Of a DNA stretch of 64,000 bases, positions 9,287-16,605 are shown in pieces (within the stretch, counting starts at the first letter, position 1; each line of letters starts with the position of its first letter). The translations under genes were made by a program, and so were the position numbers. Under the pieces are notes generated by a model. That model had not been told where the DNA came from. It saw only the letters and a program-made list of their open reading frames with translations, and made no database searches. Source of the DNA: Flavilitoribacter sp020436695 (GTDB lineage: Bacteria; Bacteroidota; Bacteroidia; Chitinophagales; Saprospiraceae); contig JAWKLQ010000013.1 in NCBI GenBank assembly GCA_041392665.1, forward strand, positions 124,001 through 188,000, in the 5' to 3' direction.

Positions 9287-9961
9287 ATGTTGCAGTACCA
9301 TCGCATAGGCGAAACCATAGATATCAACCGCCTTTTCCTGCAAGCCGCCAATGCTTCGTTCCTTGCCAAATATCTTTTTTCCTATGAATTCAGAGATCTG
9401 ATCAGTGCTTCCACCAGAACGTTGACACCAGTAGCTATGGAAGGATTGAAATACTACGGCCTAACCAATGTGAACCAAAAGCGGAATAAGGCGCTAAACG
9501 AAATTTGCGACATCCAGTCGAGTCTCAGCATATCTACCTCATTCGACATTATGTTCGGTGAGATGTACGCACACCTAAAAAACATCGTCCGGGACGACCA
9601 AACCATCATCGATAGCATTTCGCCCTGGTTCATCTATCATGGTGCCGCTTTACCGCAGTTTTATATACCTGCCATTCAAGTCTGTTTGCTCTGCGCCGTC
9701 TGTGCAGCAATCAATGATGCCAGCTCAGAGATCGATGAGTATGTTAAGCATGCCAAAAAGATGTTTCTGAAAATACGTACCCGTTATTCTCCGGAGAGCA
9801 ATCCACTGTACTCACATATGATCGGGCGAACATTCTCCCCGGAACAACTAAAAGAACAAATCCGGAAGGATTTCGATGGCCCCCAGTTTCTCTTCCTTTC
9901 CGAAGAGGAATACGATGTATTTTCCCAATCCCTGAAAAAAGCCTGTGCCAGCATCAAATAA
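9287..9961 (+). CDS. Protein of unknown function, 224 residues
   Basis: I do not recognise a family. The protein is soluble-looking, mostly helical, with one hydrophobic stretch rich in Cys and Ala (IPAIQVCLLCAVCAAINDAS, about residues 127-146) that might be buried or membrane-associated. Charged C-terminal half with EEEYDVFSQSLKKAC. It has its own space upstream (9121-9286) and stands alone before the tRNA-Arg gene. Codon use looks ordinary, and the frame is open over 675 bases, so the gene itself is credible. Confidence 0.6.
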   Translation: MLQYHRIGETIDINRLFLQAANASFLAKYLFSYEFRDLISASTRTLTPVAMEGLKYYGLTNVNQKRNKALNEICDIQSSLSISTSFDIMFGEMYAHLKNIVRDDQTIIDSISPWFIYHGAALPQFYIPAIQVCLLCAVCAAINDASSEIDEYVKHAKKMFLKIRTRYSPESNPLYSHMIGRTFSPEQLKEQIRKDFDGPQFLFLSEEEYDVFSQSLKKACASIK

Positions 9962-10071
9962 TCACGCCCTCTTTCCGGCTTAGTTTCACTGGATTAGACT
10001 AGACTTCTCATTGTATTTTCCAGCCAAAGAAACTTATTCCATGATCTTGCCGTTTTTTTGCAAAATACCCG

Positions 10072-10079
10072 TAAATTTG
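10072..10079 (+). promoter_or_regulatory. Promoter of the tRNA-Arg gene (TAAATTTG)
   Basis: TAAATTTG fits the Bacteroidota -7 consensus TAnnTTTG and lies 29 bases upstream of the tRNA. A TTG at 10047-10049 is 22 bases further up and could serve as the -33 element. Confidence 0.55.
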
Positions 10080-10108
10080 CGTCGCTTTTCAAAGGAAGAG
10101 TCAATTTT

Positions 10109-10410
10109 GGTCCCGTAGCTCAGCTGGATAGAGCAACTGACTTTAAGCTTTGCTTACGCAAAAATTAGGAGCCTCCTTAGGGAAACGAAACCTAGGGAGT
10201 GGATGCCACTGTATCGGGGAAACCTAAGGTTTTATTATTTTAAAACTATGGCAATCCCGAGGAAACCGCGAGGGATCCGTAGAGACTATACGTGGCACAC
10301 CTGAAATGGTGAAGAGATAGTCCAGACCACAAACTGCTCTCATGCAGGCGGCGAAAGTCGTAGTTGGTACGCTAATCAGTAGGTCACAGGTTCGAATCCT
10401 GTCGGGATCA
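10109..10410 (+). tRNA. tRNA-Arg(UCU) interrupted by a group I intron
   Basis: Exon 1 (10109-10143) has acceptor GGTCCCG, D arm GCTCAGCTGGATAGAGC and anticodon 5' half ACTGACTT. Exon 2 (10372-10410) supplies CTAATCAGT, variable AGGTC, T arm ACAGGTTCGAATCCTGT and CGGGATCA. Joined, they make a 74-base tRNA whose seven-base loop is CTTCTAA, anticodon TCT, so tRNA-Arg reading AGA/AGG. The acceptor pairs perfectly apart from one G-T. CCA is not encoded. The gap between the exons is a 228-base group I intron, listed separately. A terminator follows at 10434-10469. The tRNA 3' end is copied again at 15617. Confidence 0.92.
10144..10371 (+). other. Group I intron (probably IC3) in the tRNA-Arg anticodon, after U34
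   Basis: The 228-base insert has the group I core. P2: CTCCTTAGG with CCTAGGGAG. P3: TGCCAC (after GGA) with GTGGCA. P4: CGGGG with CCCG; P5: GTTTTA with TAAAAC. P7: GACTAT with ATAGTC, in GTAGAGACTATACG and GAAGAGATAGTCC. P8: CACC-TGAAAT-GGTG. P9 hairpins CTGC/GCAG and CGGC-GAAA-GTCG. The last base is G (10371). The guide GGAG (within TTAGGAGCC) can pair with exon CTT plus first intron T, with a U-G pair at the splice site. Position after U34 equals that of the cyanobacterial tRNA-Leu(UAA) intron. An extra hairpin TAAGC-TTT-GCTTA sits at its start. No endonuclease gene. Confidence 0.9.
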
Positions 10411-10477
10411 CTCTAAACAAATGATTTGTTTCGAAAAAAGCCTTGACTCCTAAGAATCAAGGCTTTTTTCGTTATGG
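10397..10477 (+). repeat. Left copy of an 81-base direct repeat: tRNA-Arg 3' end plus terminator
   Basis: Starts in the T arm (TCCTGTCGGGATCA), runs through CTCTAAACAAA and the terminator hairpin, and ends at GTTATGG. The first 25 bases are identical to the copy at 15617-15698; the rest differs at about seven places including one inserted base. The arrangement resembles attL/attR of an element integrated at a tRNA gene. Confidence 0.8.
10434..10469. terminator. Terminator after tRNA-Arg (bidirectional)
   Basis: Stem AAGCCTTGA..TCAAGGCTT with a run of A before and T after, so it can end transcription from the tRNA on the plus strand and from the sugar operon on the minus strand. Confidence 0.85.
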
Positions 10478-10564
10478 GCGTTGGCTTTACAAGGAAATAA
10501 AGAGTATGCTTTACAATAATTTGTTTTACCATGTAGCTTATCCACTCTGGTCAGCCGGCTCAGG

Positions 10565-11887
10565 TCAGTACAAGTAAATAGGATTCGTACACACCCACGG
10601 CACCCATTCCCGGGCCAGGAACAAACTGGCTTCGATCCGGTATCTGCCTGCTTGCAGACCGGGCCGGTATTCGTAAGTATACACGTCCTTTTGTTCGTCA
10701 ATGATGACTCCATTCTTCAGGAGGGTAAATTTTACAGGAAAGGGCGACAGCGCTGTCAGTTTATCGGCAAGATCAATTTTTAGAGAATCCCCCATTATGG
10801 CGTTAACTATCCCATCTTTATCCTGTGAAAAGAATTGAAAACCCCGGGCTTCAGCCAGTGATTCAAAAGAAATGTAGACGTGACCTTTGATCAGGTTGTC
10901 CATGATATTTCTATCGGTCAGGGTATCGCATAAAACATGGTTGTTTACGTAATTAAATGAGGCAAAATAGGTATCCAGGTCCCATTGAAATGCCCATCCT
11001 GTCTCATTGGGTTCATGGAGCAACCATTTTTCCTTCCAGCCCGGATCTGTCTTTTTGATCGTTTTTGCGTTCGGACCCACCCACTCAACCCGGCCGTCAT
11101 CGGTATACCGGGCCCTGATACCCTGATTGTGGTGCGCATCAACGGCAGCAAAACCAACAATTTGCCGGCTGTCATTGAGAGCGTCCCAATGCCTGAGGAT
11201 CTCGGTTTGAGCGTCGAACAGTTCGCGGTAGACCCAGTGCCTATATTTTCTGCCGTTGACCAGCGCGTTGAGGATCATGCTCAACAAGAAGTTTTTGTCT
11301 TCATCCAGCAGGTCGGTATGGATATTGTAAATTTCCATGGCCTGGTAAAAGGGATTGTCCCATTCGTGGTCCTCCTCACTATGTACATAACCCACGAAAC
11401 CTCCGGACCGGACTACTTCTTTTATCACCTCACCGGTTGCTGTATGCCAGTCAATCACCGTATCCCTCATCGGGCTGACCATCAGACCCCTGGTCTCGGT
11501 GCCGCTTTCCAGAACAATATGGTCGTAGACCCCGTGCAGCGCTCTTGGAAAAGTATCCTGCTCATTTCGAATGTGGTCACTAAAAAAAATGAAGTCCAGT
11601 TTGGCCTTTTTGGCGGCGGGCAATATTTCCGCCAATACCCCTCTGCTGTCGTGCGACCAAAAGCAATGGGCATGTAACACACCTTTGTAATCGGTTTTAT
11701 CAGTAAAGTTCCGGACGGGTTGATACTGAGCCCAAATCTCGGCGCGGGCCTTTTCCAGATCTGGATAGCTTACCCAGTGCCGCCAAAGAGCAGGCCCTAA
11801 AAGAATTGCACCTGCTAAAACCAACAATGCGATCAGGAGGATAAGGGAGCGGAGGATAAATCGCTTAACTTTTTTGAACGTGGTCAT
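10565..11887 (-). CDS. Membrane-anchored PHP-type metal-dependent hydrolase, putative
   Basis: The protein starts with a membrane anchor (FILRSLILLIALLVLAGAIL) and continues outside the membrane with a domain resembling PHP phosphoesterases: GVLHAHCFWSHDSRG near residues 70-85 (H-x-H plus Asp), LDFIFFSDH, GYVHSEEDHEW and FAAVDAHHNQG supply the metal-binding His/Asp set. The C-terminal part is a beta-rich domain. Substrate unknown. I chose ATG 11887, next to the anchor; an upstream ATG at 12007 would add 40 residues and leave only 7 bases to the preceding gene. It is the last gene of the four-gene minus operon within the repeat-bounded segment. Confidence 0.6.
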   Translation of the reverse strand: MTTFKKVKRFILRSLILLIALLVLAGAILLGPALWRHWVSYPDLEKARAEIWAQYQPVRNFTDKTDYKGVLHAHCFWSHDSRGVLAEILPAAKKAKLDFIFFSDHIRNEQDTFPRALHGVYDHIVLESGTETRGLMVSPMRDTVIDWHTATGEVIKEVVRSGGFVGYVHSEEDHEWDNPFYQAMEIYNIHTDLLDEDKNFLLSMILNALVNGRKYRHWVYRELFDAQTEILRHWDALNDSRQIVGFAAVDAHHNQGIRARYTDDGRVEWVGPNAKTIKKTDPGWKEKWLLHEPNETGWAFQWDLDTYFASFNYVNNHVLCDTLTDRNIMDNLIKGHVYISFESLAEARGFQFFSQDKDGIVNAIMGDSLKIDLADKLTALSPFPVKFTLLKNGVIIDEQKDVYTYEYRPGLQAGRYRIEASLFLAREWVPWVCTNPIYLY

Positions 11888-12014
11888 TAGCTGTCGAAGA
11901 ATTATTTGATTTTCATCTGAGACAACAGGCGGATCTCCGATCCATCCGGAGCCAGATAATCGTAGTTTATAAAGAATCTGCCCGTAAAGCCTACGGTACG
12001 CGACCATCCACCTA

Positions 12015-12986
12015 TCACAAATTCACATGCCTATCCTCAGTCACCGACTGCTCACAAGCCTCAATGATCCGCTGACAGGTGACTGCATCTTCCAGACTGG
12101 ATAGCGGCGCTTCACCCTGGCGGATCACCCGGTCGATAAAATAGGTTGCGGTATTTTTGATGGATTCCGGATAGGCCTGAAAGGTCTGGGAATGTGCTCC
12201 ATTTCTGGAATTGATCACCCAGTCGCGGTAGCTGTAGCGGGCACTGCCTTTGGTGCCGATCACTTTGATGAGGCAGGTCCATGGATCTCCGGACTGATCA
12301 TCATTGGCAAAGCTGGCGCAGAGGTGACTCAGTGCGCCGCTTTTCATTTTCATATTGACCATAGCTACATTTTCCTGCGGCGCGATGGTGCCGTTTATCG
12401 TGCTGCGGAAACAGGAGACCGATTGCGGTTGTCCGGCCAGGTATAGCGTCGTATAGGCGTGGTGGGTCAGGATCTGACGAATGACACCGGGGTATCTTGC
12501 CCTGATTTCTTCGGCGTGCTCGATGTTGTACATCATGTAGAACTGGGTGATCGTCCCCAGCTTTCCCGATTGTATCATCTGCCGCATGCGTTCTACCCCG
12601 GCTTCGTAAATATAATTATGCCCAGGCATGCAGTGGACACCCGCTTCTTCTACTGTCTGCTGCATTTGCAACAATTCTGCAACATTGGAAGCAGCTGGTT
12701 TTTCCACCAGGATGTGTTTTCCGGCCCGGGCCGCCTGGATCGTGTATTTCGCATGGGTTTCCATATTGGTCAGGATGAAAACCACGTCGATCTCCGGGTC
12801 ATTGAAGAGTTCCTCAGCGGAGGAGTAGACCGTTCTACACTCGTACAATCGGGCTTTGTACAGACCGTTTTCAGCGTCCCGGTCCCACAGGCCTTTGAGT
12901 GCTGCGCCGGGCAACCTGAATACGGCATCGGCATGCAGATCGGCGACATCGCCGGCGCCGATGAATCCTACGTTAATGGTCTTCAT
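12015..12986 (-). CDS. Gfo/Idh/MocA family NAD(P)-dependent oxidoreductase
   Basis: Length 323. An N-terminal Rossmann fold opens with NVGFIGAGDVADLHADA (glycine loop GxGxxA-like), followed by DVVFILTNMETHAKYTIQA and the family hallmark EKPAASN with the catalytic-region Lys. A C-terminal alpha/beta substrate domain follows with HHAYTTLYLAG. Members oxidise or reduce sugars, inositols or their derivatives in the cytoplasm. A second, dissimilar family member is the next gene upstream, so the two probably act in one sugar pathway. An 84-base spacer rich in TTCAACA words separates them. Confidence 0.88.
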   Translation of the reverse strand: MKTINVGFIGAGDVADLHADAVFRLPGAALKGLWDRDAENGLYKARLYECRTVYSSAEELFNDPEIDVVFILTNMETHAKYTIQAARAGKHILVEKPAASNVAELLQMQQTVEEAGVHCMPGHNYIYEAGVERMRQMIQSGKLGTITQFYMMYNIEHAEEIRARYPGVIRQILTHHAYTTLYLAGQPQSVSCFRSTINGTIAPQENVAMVNMKMKSGALSHLCASFANDDQSGDPWTCLIKVIGTKGSARYSYRDWVINSRNGAHSQTFQAYPESIKNTATYFIDRVIRQGEAPLSSLEDAVTCQRIIEACEQSVTEDRHVNL

Positions 12987-13070
12987 TGTTAGTCCTTCCC
13001 ATTTGGAAACAATTTAACAGTTCAACAATTCAACATCGCAAACATGGATACGTGTTTTGCTTTCCATTTT

Positions 13071-14234
13071 TTAGTTAAACACCCAATCCACCCCGGTTTC
13101 CTTCCAGCGTCTTTCTGCTGCCGACTGCAAAACGGCTTCACATACCTTTTGCGTCTCCAGGGCGTCTTTGAAGGTAGGTGCACAGGGCTCGCCCGTTTCC
13201 AGGCTTCTCAAAAAATCAGCCATCTGATGAATGAAGGAGTGCTCGTAGCCGATCGACAATCCTGGTACCCACCATTTATCCATATAGGGATGCTCACCAT
13301 CGGTAATGTGAATGGAACGCCAGCCACGCAGGATGCCTTCGTCGCGGTGATCAAAATACTCCAGCCGGGTAAGATCGTGCAGGTCCCATTTTATAGAAGC
13401 GTGCCGGCCGTTGATCTCAAAGGTGTAAAGGGCCTTATGCCCCCGGGCGTAGCGGGTAGATTCAAAAAGCCCCAGCGAACCGTTCTGGAAATGACAGTGA
13501 AATATGCAGGCATCGTCGATACCCACCGGCTGAACGGCGCCGCTGAGTTGGTGCGTTCTTTCTTTCACAAAAGTCTCTGTCACAGCAGATACATCCCTGA
13601 TGCCGCCGTTCAGCCACATGGCCGTATCGATACAATGCGCCAGGAGATCACCGGTCACGCCGGAGCCGGCCGCGTCGACATCCAGGCGCCAGAGGGCTTC
13701 TCCGCCTTGCGGCAATTCCGGGTTGATGGTCCAGTCCTGCAGGAAATTGGCTCGGTAGTGATATATTCTCCCCAGTTTACCGGAGTCGATGATCTGCTTG
13801 GCCAGGCTAACAGCCGGGATGCGCCGGTAGTTATACCAGACCGTGTTTGGTACGCCTGTCTTTTCGACGGCCTCGACCATAGACTTCGCCTCCGTCAGGC
13901 TGCGCGCCAGGGGTTTTTCGCAAAGCACCATTTTCCCGGCAGCAGCGGCAGCAATGGCAATATCCGCATGCAGATCATTCGGCGTACAGATATCCACGAC
14001 GTCGATGTCATTACGGGCGATGAGCACCCGCCAGTCGGTTTCAGTGGATTCATAGCCCCATTGATCCGCGAAGGCCCGGGCTTTTGCTTCGTCGCGCCCG
14101 CACACGGCTTTCAGCACCGGGCGATAGGCTAGGTCCGAAAAAAAATCGCCGATCCGTTTATAAGCATTGGAATGGGTACGGCCCATGAAGCCGCGACCGA
14201 TCAGGCCGATATTCAGTAATTTTTTACCTTTCAT
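13071..14234 (-). CDS. Gfo/Idh/MocA family oxidoreductase
   Basis: Length about 387 residues. Starts MKGKKLLNIGLIGRGFMGRTHS with the nucleotide loop GxGxMG, then IDVVDICTPNDLHADIA and the hallmark CEKPLARS. The C-terminal domain carries DLLAHCIDTAMWLNGGI, in which the His is expected to take part in catalysis. It is longer than its neighbour and of another subfamily, like enzymes that oxidise 3-keto or 1,5-anhydro sugars and inositols. ATG 14234 is preferred: it lies 8 bases after the stop of the upstream isomerase gene, while the farther ATG at 14261 would overlap it. Same operon. Confidence 0.9.
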   Translation of the reverse strand: MKGKKLLNIGLIGRGFMGRTHSNAYKRIGDFFSDLAYRPVLKAVCGRDEAKARAFADQWGYESTETDWRVLIARNDIDVVDICTPNDLHADIAIAAAAAGKMVLCEKPLARSLTEAKSMVEAVEKTGVPNTVWYNYRRIPAVSLAKQIIDSGKLGRIYHYRANFLQDWTINPELPQGGEALWRLDVDAAGSGVTGDLLAHCIDTAMWLNGGIRDVSAVTETFVKERTHQLSGAVQPVGIDDACIFHCHFQNGSLGLFESTRYARGHKALYTFEINGRHASIKWDLHDLTRLEYFDHRDEGILRGWRSIHITDGEHPYMDKWWVPGLSIGYEHSFIHQMADFLRSLETGEPCAPTFKDALETQKVCEAVLQSAAERRWKETGVDWVFN

Positions 14235-14242
14235 ATTTGATG

Positions 14243-15292
14243 TTATTCGGCTTCGTACCAACCATGCTGCCGGCGTACCTTGATCATAGTGGCCAGGATG
14301 TCGTTCCAGGTTTGCTGCTGCATCATCACCGCATTCGGGAACATACAGCCATCCCAGCAGATGTGTCTCATTTTTTTGGTCAAAGTACCATCTTCATTCC
14401 TCAGCCAATGGCCTGCGTCGGTGGCGATATCCAGCTTTCCATTCGGATCGGTGGCCAGGCAATGCCGCCCGGTCTTATCGTGTGAGCCGGAACCAAAGAC
14501 CGTTCCGTCGTTTTGGGCAACATGGAAATCGATAGTCCAGGGGCGAAGGGCTGCGGTCAATACTTTCAGACTTTCGGTCAGGGTGGCCCGGTCGTCCCAC
14601 TGGAAATCAGGCGGTAGTATCCGCTCATCCTCTTTATTGTAGCCCAGCAGATACAACAGGGTGTGCGCCATATCGGCCTGAAATCCGATATTGGGACGGT
14701 CGACAGCTTCCAGGGTTTGGATCATGGTTTTCCAGCCCTGCATACCACCCCAACAAATTTCCCCTTCTGCCGCCAGGGATTCGCCGTAATCTGCAGCCAC
14801 ATCGCAGGCCTGCCGGAAAGTTTGGGCTATAAGTTCGGTATTCCGGACAGGATCTGCCGCCCAGGCCGAGGGGTCACAGGAAGAATCGATGCGCACGATA
14901 CCGTTGGGGCGTACCCCAAGGTCGCGCAGTTTCAAGGCGATCTTGCAGGCTTTATGGACCTGTGTAACAAACTGGTCCCGTTCGGTCTTGCTACCCATGG
15001 CGGAACCGCCTCCGGTGGGCGTCCACACGGGCGCGATCACACTGCCGATGTCCAGCTCATTGGCCTGCGCTTTTTCTGCCATTCTTTTGATGTCATCTTC
15101 TGAAGAGTCGATGTCCATGTGCGGATCGGCAAGGAAGAGATCAAAACCGTCGAATTTTACACCGTCTACGGAGGCATTTACGGTAAGCTCGATCATCTTG
15201 TCGAGGGAAATGGCCGGCTCAGATCCCGGGCCTTTCCCAACTACACCAGGCCAGGAGGCGTTGTGGAGCTTTGGATAGTTGTTCGTTGGCAT
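14243..15292 (-). CDS. Xylose isomerase-like TIM-barrel sugar isomerase/epimerase
   Basis: The protein has the layout of the AP-endonuclease-2/xylose isomerase-like TIM barrel: DGVKFDGFDLF, AAEGEICWGG (metal Glu), NIGFQADMAHTLLYL (Asp and His), DFHVAQNDG (His) and DATDAGHW-like D..H near the end. Such enzymes isomerise or epimerise keto sugars and pair with Gfo/Idh/MocA dehydrogenases, as here. I take ATG 15292 (MPTNNYPKLHN); the far ATG 15334 adds 14 residues of poor fit. It is the first gene of the operon, so the promoter should lie in 15293-15616. Confidence 0.82.
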   Translation of the reverse strand: MPTNNYPKLHNASWPGVVGKGPGSEPAISLDKMIELTVNASVDGVKFDGFDLFLADPHMDIDSSEDDIKRMAEKAQANELDIGSVIAPVWTPTGGGSAMGSKTERDQFVTQVHKACKIALKLRDLGVRPNGIVRIDSSCDPSAWAADPVRNTELIAQTFRQACDVAADYGESLAAEGEICWGGMQGWKTMIQTLEAVDRPNIGFQADMAHTLLYLLGYNKEDERILPPDFQWDDRATLTESLKVLTAALRPWTIDFHVAQNDGTVFGSGSHDKTGRHCLATDPNGKLDIATDAGHWLRNEDGTLTKKMRHICWDGCMFPNAVMMQQQTWNDILATMIKVRRQHGWYEAE

Positions 15293-15616
15293 GTTTGGTT
15301 TTTGTCTTGCTCTGAAATGGTAAAGTACGAACAATAGAGGAGATGGTATAGCTTTTCTCGAAAGAAATAGGGGCCGGCCACCGCACCGAACGGCTTGTCT
15401 GGGCGGTTAAACGTGGACCTTGATTTCTGAATTGAGCGTACACAATTCGGTAGAAAATGCCTGATACCACTAACGCTCCCCTCTCCTAGTGTTCTTTTTA
15501 ATCTCTGCTAAAATGTGGCGTTTGAACTATAAAATATTTTGTACTCACCTTTGTACTGCGTTACTGCCATTTCTGTAATCTACTGAAAATCAAGTATTTA
15601 AAACCCTTCATAGTTT

Positions 15617-15698
15617 TCCTGTCGGGATCACTCTAAACAAACGATTTGTTTCGACAAAAAGCCTTGATTCTTAGGAGTCAAGGCTTTTTTCGTTGTGG
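15617..15698 (+). repeat. Right copy of the tRNA-Arg 3'-end direct repeat
   Basis: TCCTGTCGGGATCA followed by CTCTAAACAAA repeats the last 14 bases of tRNA-Arg and its downstream region, then the same terminator hairpin (15656-15690) with compensating changes in the stem. No tRNA body precedes it. The 518-base stretch 15335-15852 holds this repeat, the presumed operon promoter and the terminator of tRNA-Leu; I see no gene in it. Confidence 0.8.
15656..15690. terminator. Terminator hairpin in the right repeat copy
   Basis: Stem AAAAAGCCTTGA..TCAAGGCTTTTTT. Compared with the left copy, several stem changes keep pairing (GACTCC/TAAGAATC against GATTCT/TAGGAGTC), showing the hairpin stayed functional after duplication. 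Confidence 0.75.
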
Positions 15699-15804
15699 AC
15701 TGGTGAAAATTAGAAAAATTCTCTGGGACGGACGGCCTTGATGAAACTAAAGGCCACTCTACGCCAGGCACTCATGGCATAACGTATATCAAACTATTAG
15801 AGCT

Positions 15805-15846
15805 AAAAAAAGAAAGAGGAACACCCCCCGAAAACGGTGCTCCTCT
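15805..15846 (-). terminator. Terminator of tRNA-Leu
   Basis: On the minus strand AGAGGAGCACC pairs with GGTGTTCCTCT around a C-rich/T-rich loop, followed by a T-rich tail (complement of 15805-15814). It lies 7 bases past the tRNA end. Confidence 0.75.
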
Positions 15847-15852
15847 CACTAG

Positions 15853-15937
15853 TACCCGGAGCGGGAATCGAACCCGCACGGCCGCAATGGCCACAGGATT
15901 TTAAGTCCTGCGTGTCTACCAATTCCACCATCCGGGC
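15853..15937 (-). tRNA. tRNA-Leu(UAA)
   Basis: Minus strand, 85 bases with the long variable arm of class II tRNAs. Acceptor GCCCGGA with TCCGGGT, D arm GGTGGAATTGGTAGACAC, anticodon stem CAGGA with TCCTG around CTTAAAA (anticodon TAA), T arm GCGGGTTCGATTCCCGC. CCA is not encoded. Unlike many cyanobacterial homologues it has no intron. Likely cotranscribed with the upstream tRNA-Gly apart from the terminator between them. Confidence 0.95.
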
Positions 15938-16060
15938 TAATGGATGACGTATGGCCGGATACAAATGTACAAAATTGCTTTCAATATTGAAGGTATCCGA
16001 GGTAGTCGAAAAAAACAAGACCTGACGTGCAGAGAAAGTTCCGTTAGCAGACCTGTTTTC

Positions 16061-16093
16061 AAAAAAAAAGCCTCCGAAAATTCGAAGGCTTTT
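16061..16093 (-). terminator. Terminator between tRNA-Gly and tRNA-Leu
   Basis: On the minus strand AAAAGCCTTCGAA pairs with TTCGGAGGCTTTT and is followed by a run of T (complement of 16061-16069). Confidence 0.8.
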
Positions 16094-16168
16094 GGAGCAG
16101 ATGACGAGATTCGAACCCGCGACCTCAACCTTGGCAAGGTTGCGCTCTACCAGCTGAGCTACATCTGC
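16093..16168 (-). tRNA. tRNA-Gly(GCC), CCA encoded
   Basis: Acceptor GCAGATG with CATCTGC, discriminator T, then encoded CCA. D arm GCTCAGCTGGTAGAGC, anticodon stem CAACC with GGTTG around TTGCCAA (anticodon GCC), T arm GCGGGTTCGAATCTCGT with one mismatch. 73 bases plus CCA. Confidence 0.95.
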
Positions 16169-16300
16169 ATATTTGGATTTGGAGCTGCTTTTAACCCCTT
16201 TTTCCAAGAGCGATGCAAATATAAGGACAGTTCAGACAAATATCCAAGCTTATCGGGCATGTTTTTTCAAAAACTCCGGCAAAACATCCTTTTTCGGGGC

Positions 16301-16483
16301 TTAATTTATTGAACGCAAGAAGCTTAGCAGAAAAAGAAAATTATCGATTTTTTTCAAATAAGACTTACCTTCGATCAGGTCGATAGTGAAATCCCCCTGG
16401 AGCCTTACTCCTATATTGAAAATTCGGGAAATGCCGATTGACCGGTTGTCGGCTAAAGCAACGAAATATTCAAGCTTTCTCAT
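16301..16483 (-). CDS. Possible small protein, 60 residues (weak)
   Basis: The 437-base stretch between tRNA-Gly and the next gene has one minus-strand frame of 60 residues beginning MRKLEYFVALADNRSIG and ending in a hydrophobic LFLLSFLRSIN. I know no family. It has an ATG start, but no clear promoter, and the region is AT-rich, so this may be chance or the remnant of a longer gene. Nothing else was found in the stretch. Confidence 0.2.
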   Translation of the reverse strand: MRKLEYFVALADNRSIGISRIFNIGVRLQGDFTIDLIEGKSYLKKIDNFLFLLSFLRSIN

Positions 16484-16605
16484 TTAACAGACAAAGCTTG
16501 TAACAATCATTTATTCTCATTACAATTAAGTTTCGCTCATTCAACCTACAACCAGGCAACCGGCAATTCCCGGTAATCCATATAACAACCGACTGTGTTT
16601 ACAGG

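Noticed and set aside
13044..14132. 362-residue plus-strand open frame
   Set aside because: Antisense to the Gfo/Idh/MocA gene, which has clear domain motifs; GC-rich DNA yields long antisense frames.
15617..15698. Second tRNA-Arg gene
   Set aside because: Only the last 14 bases of the tRNA are present; no acceptor 5' strand, D arm or anticodon arm precede it.
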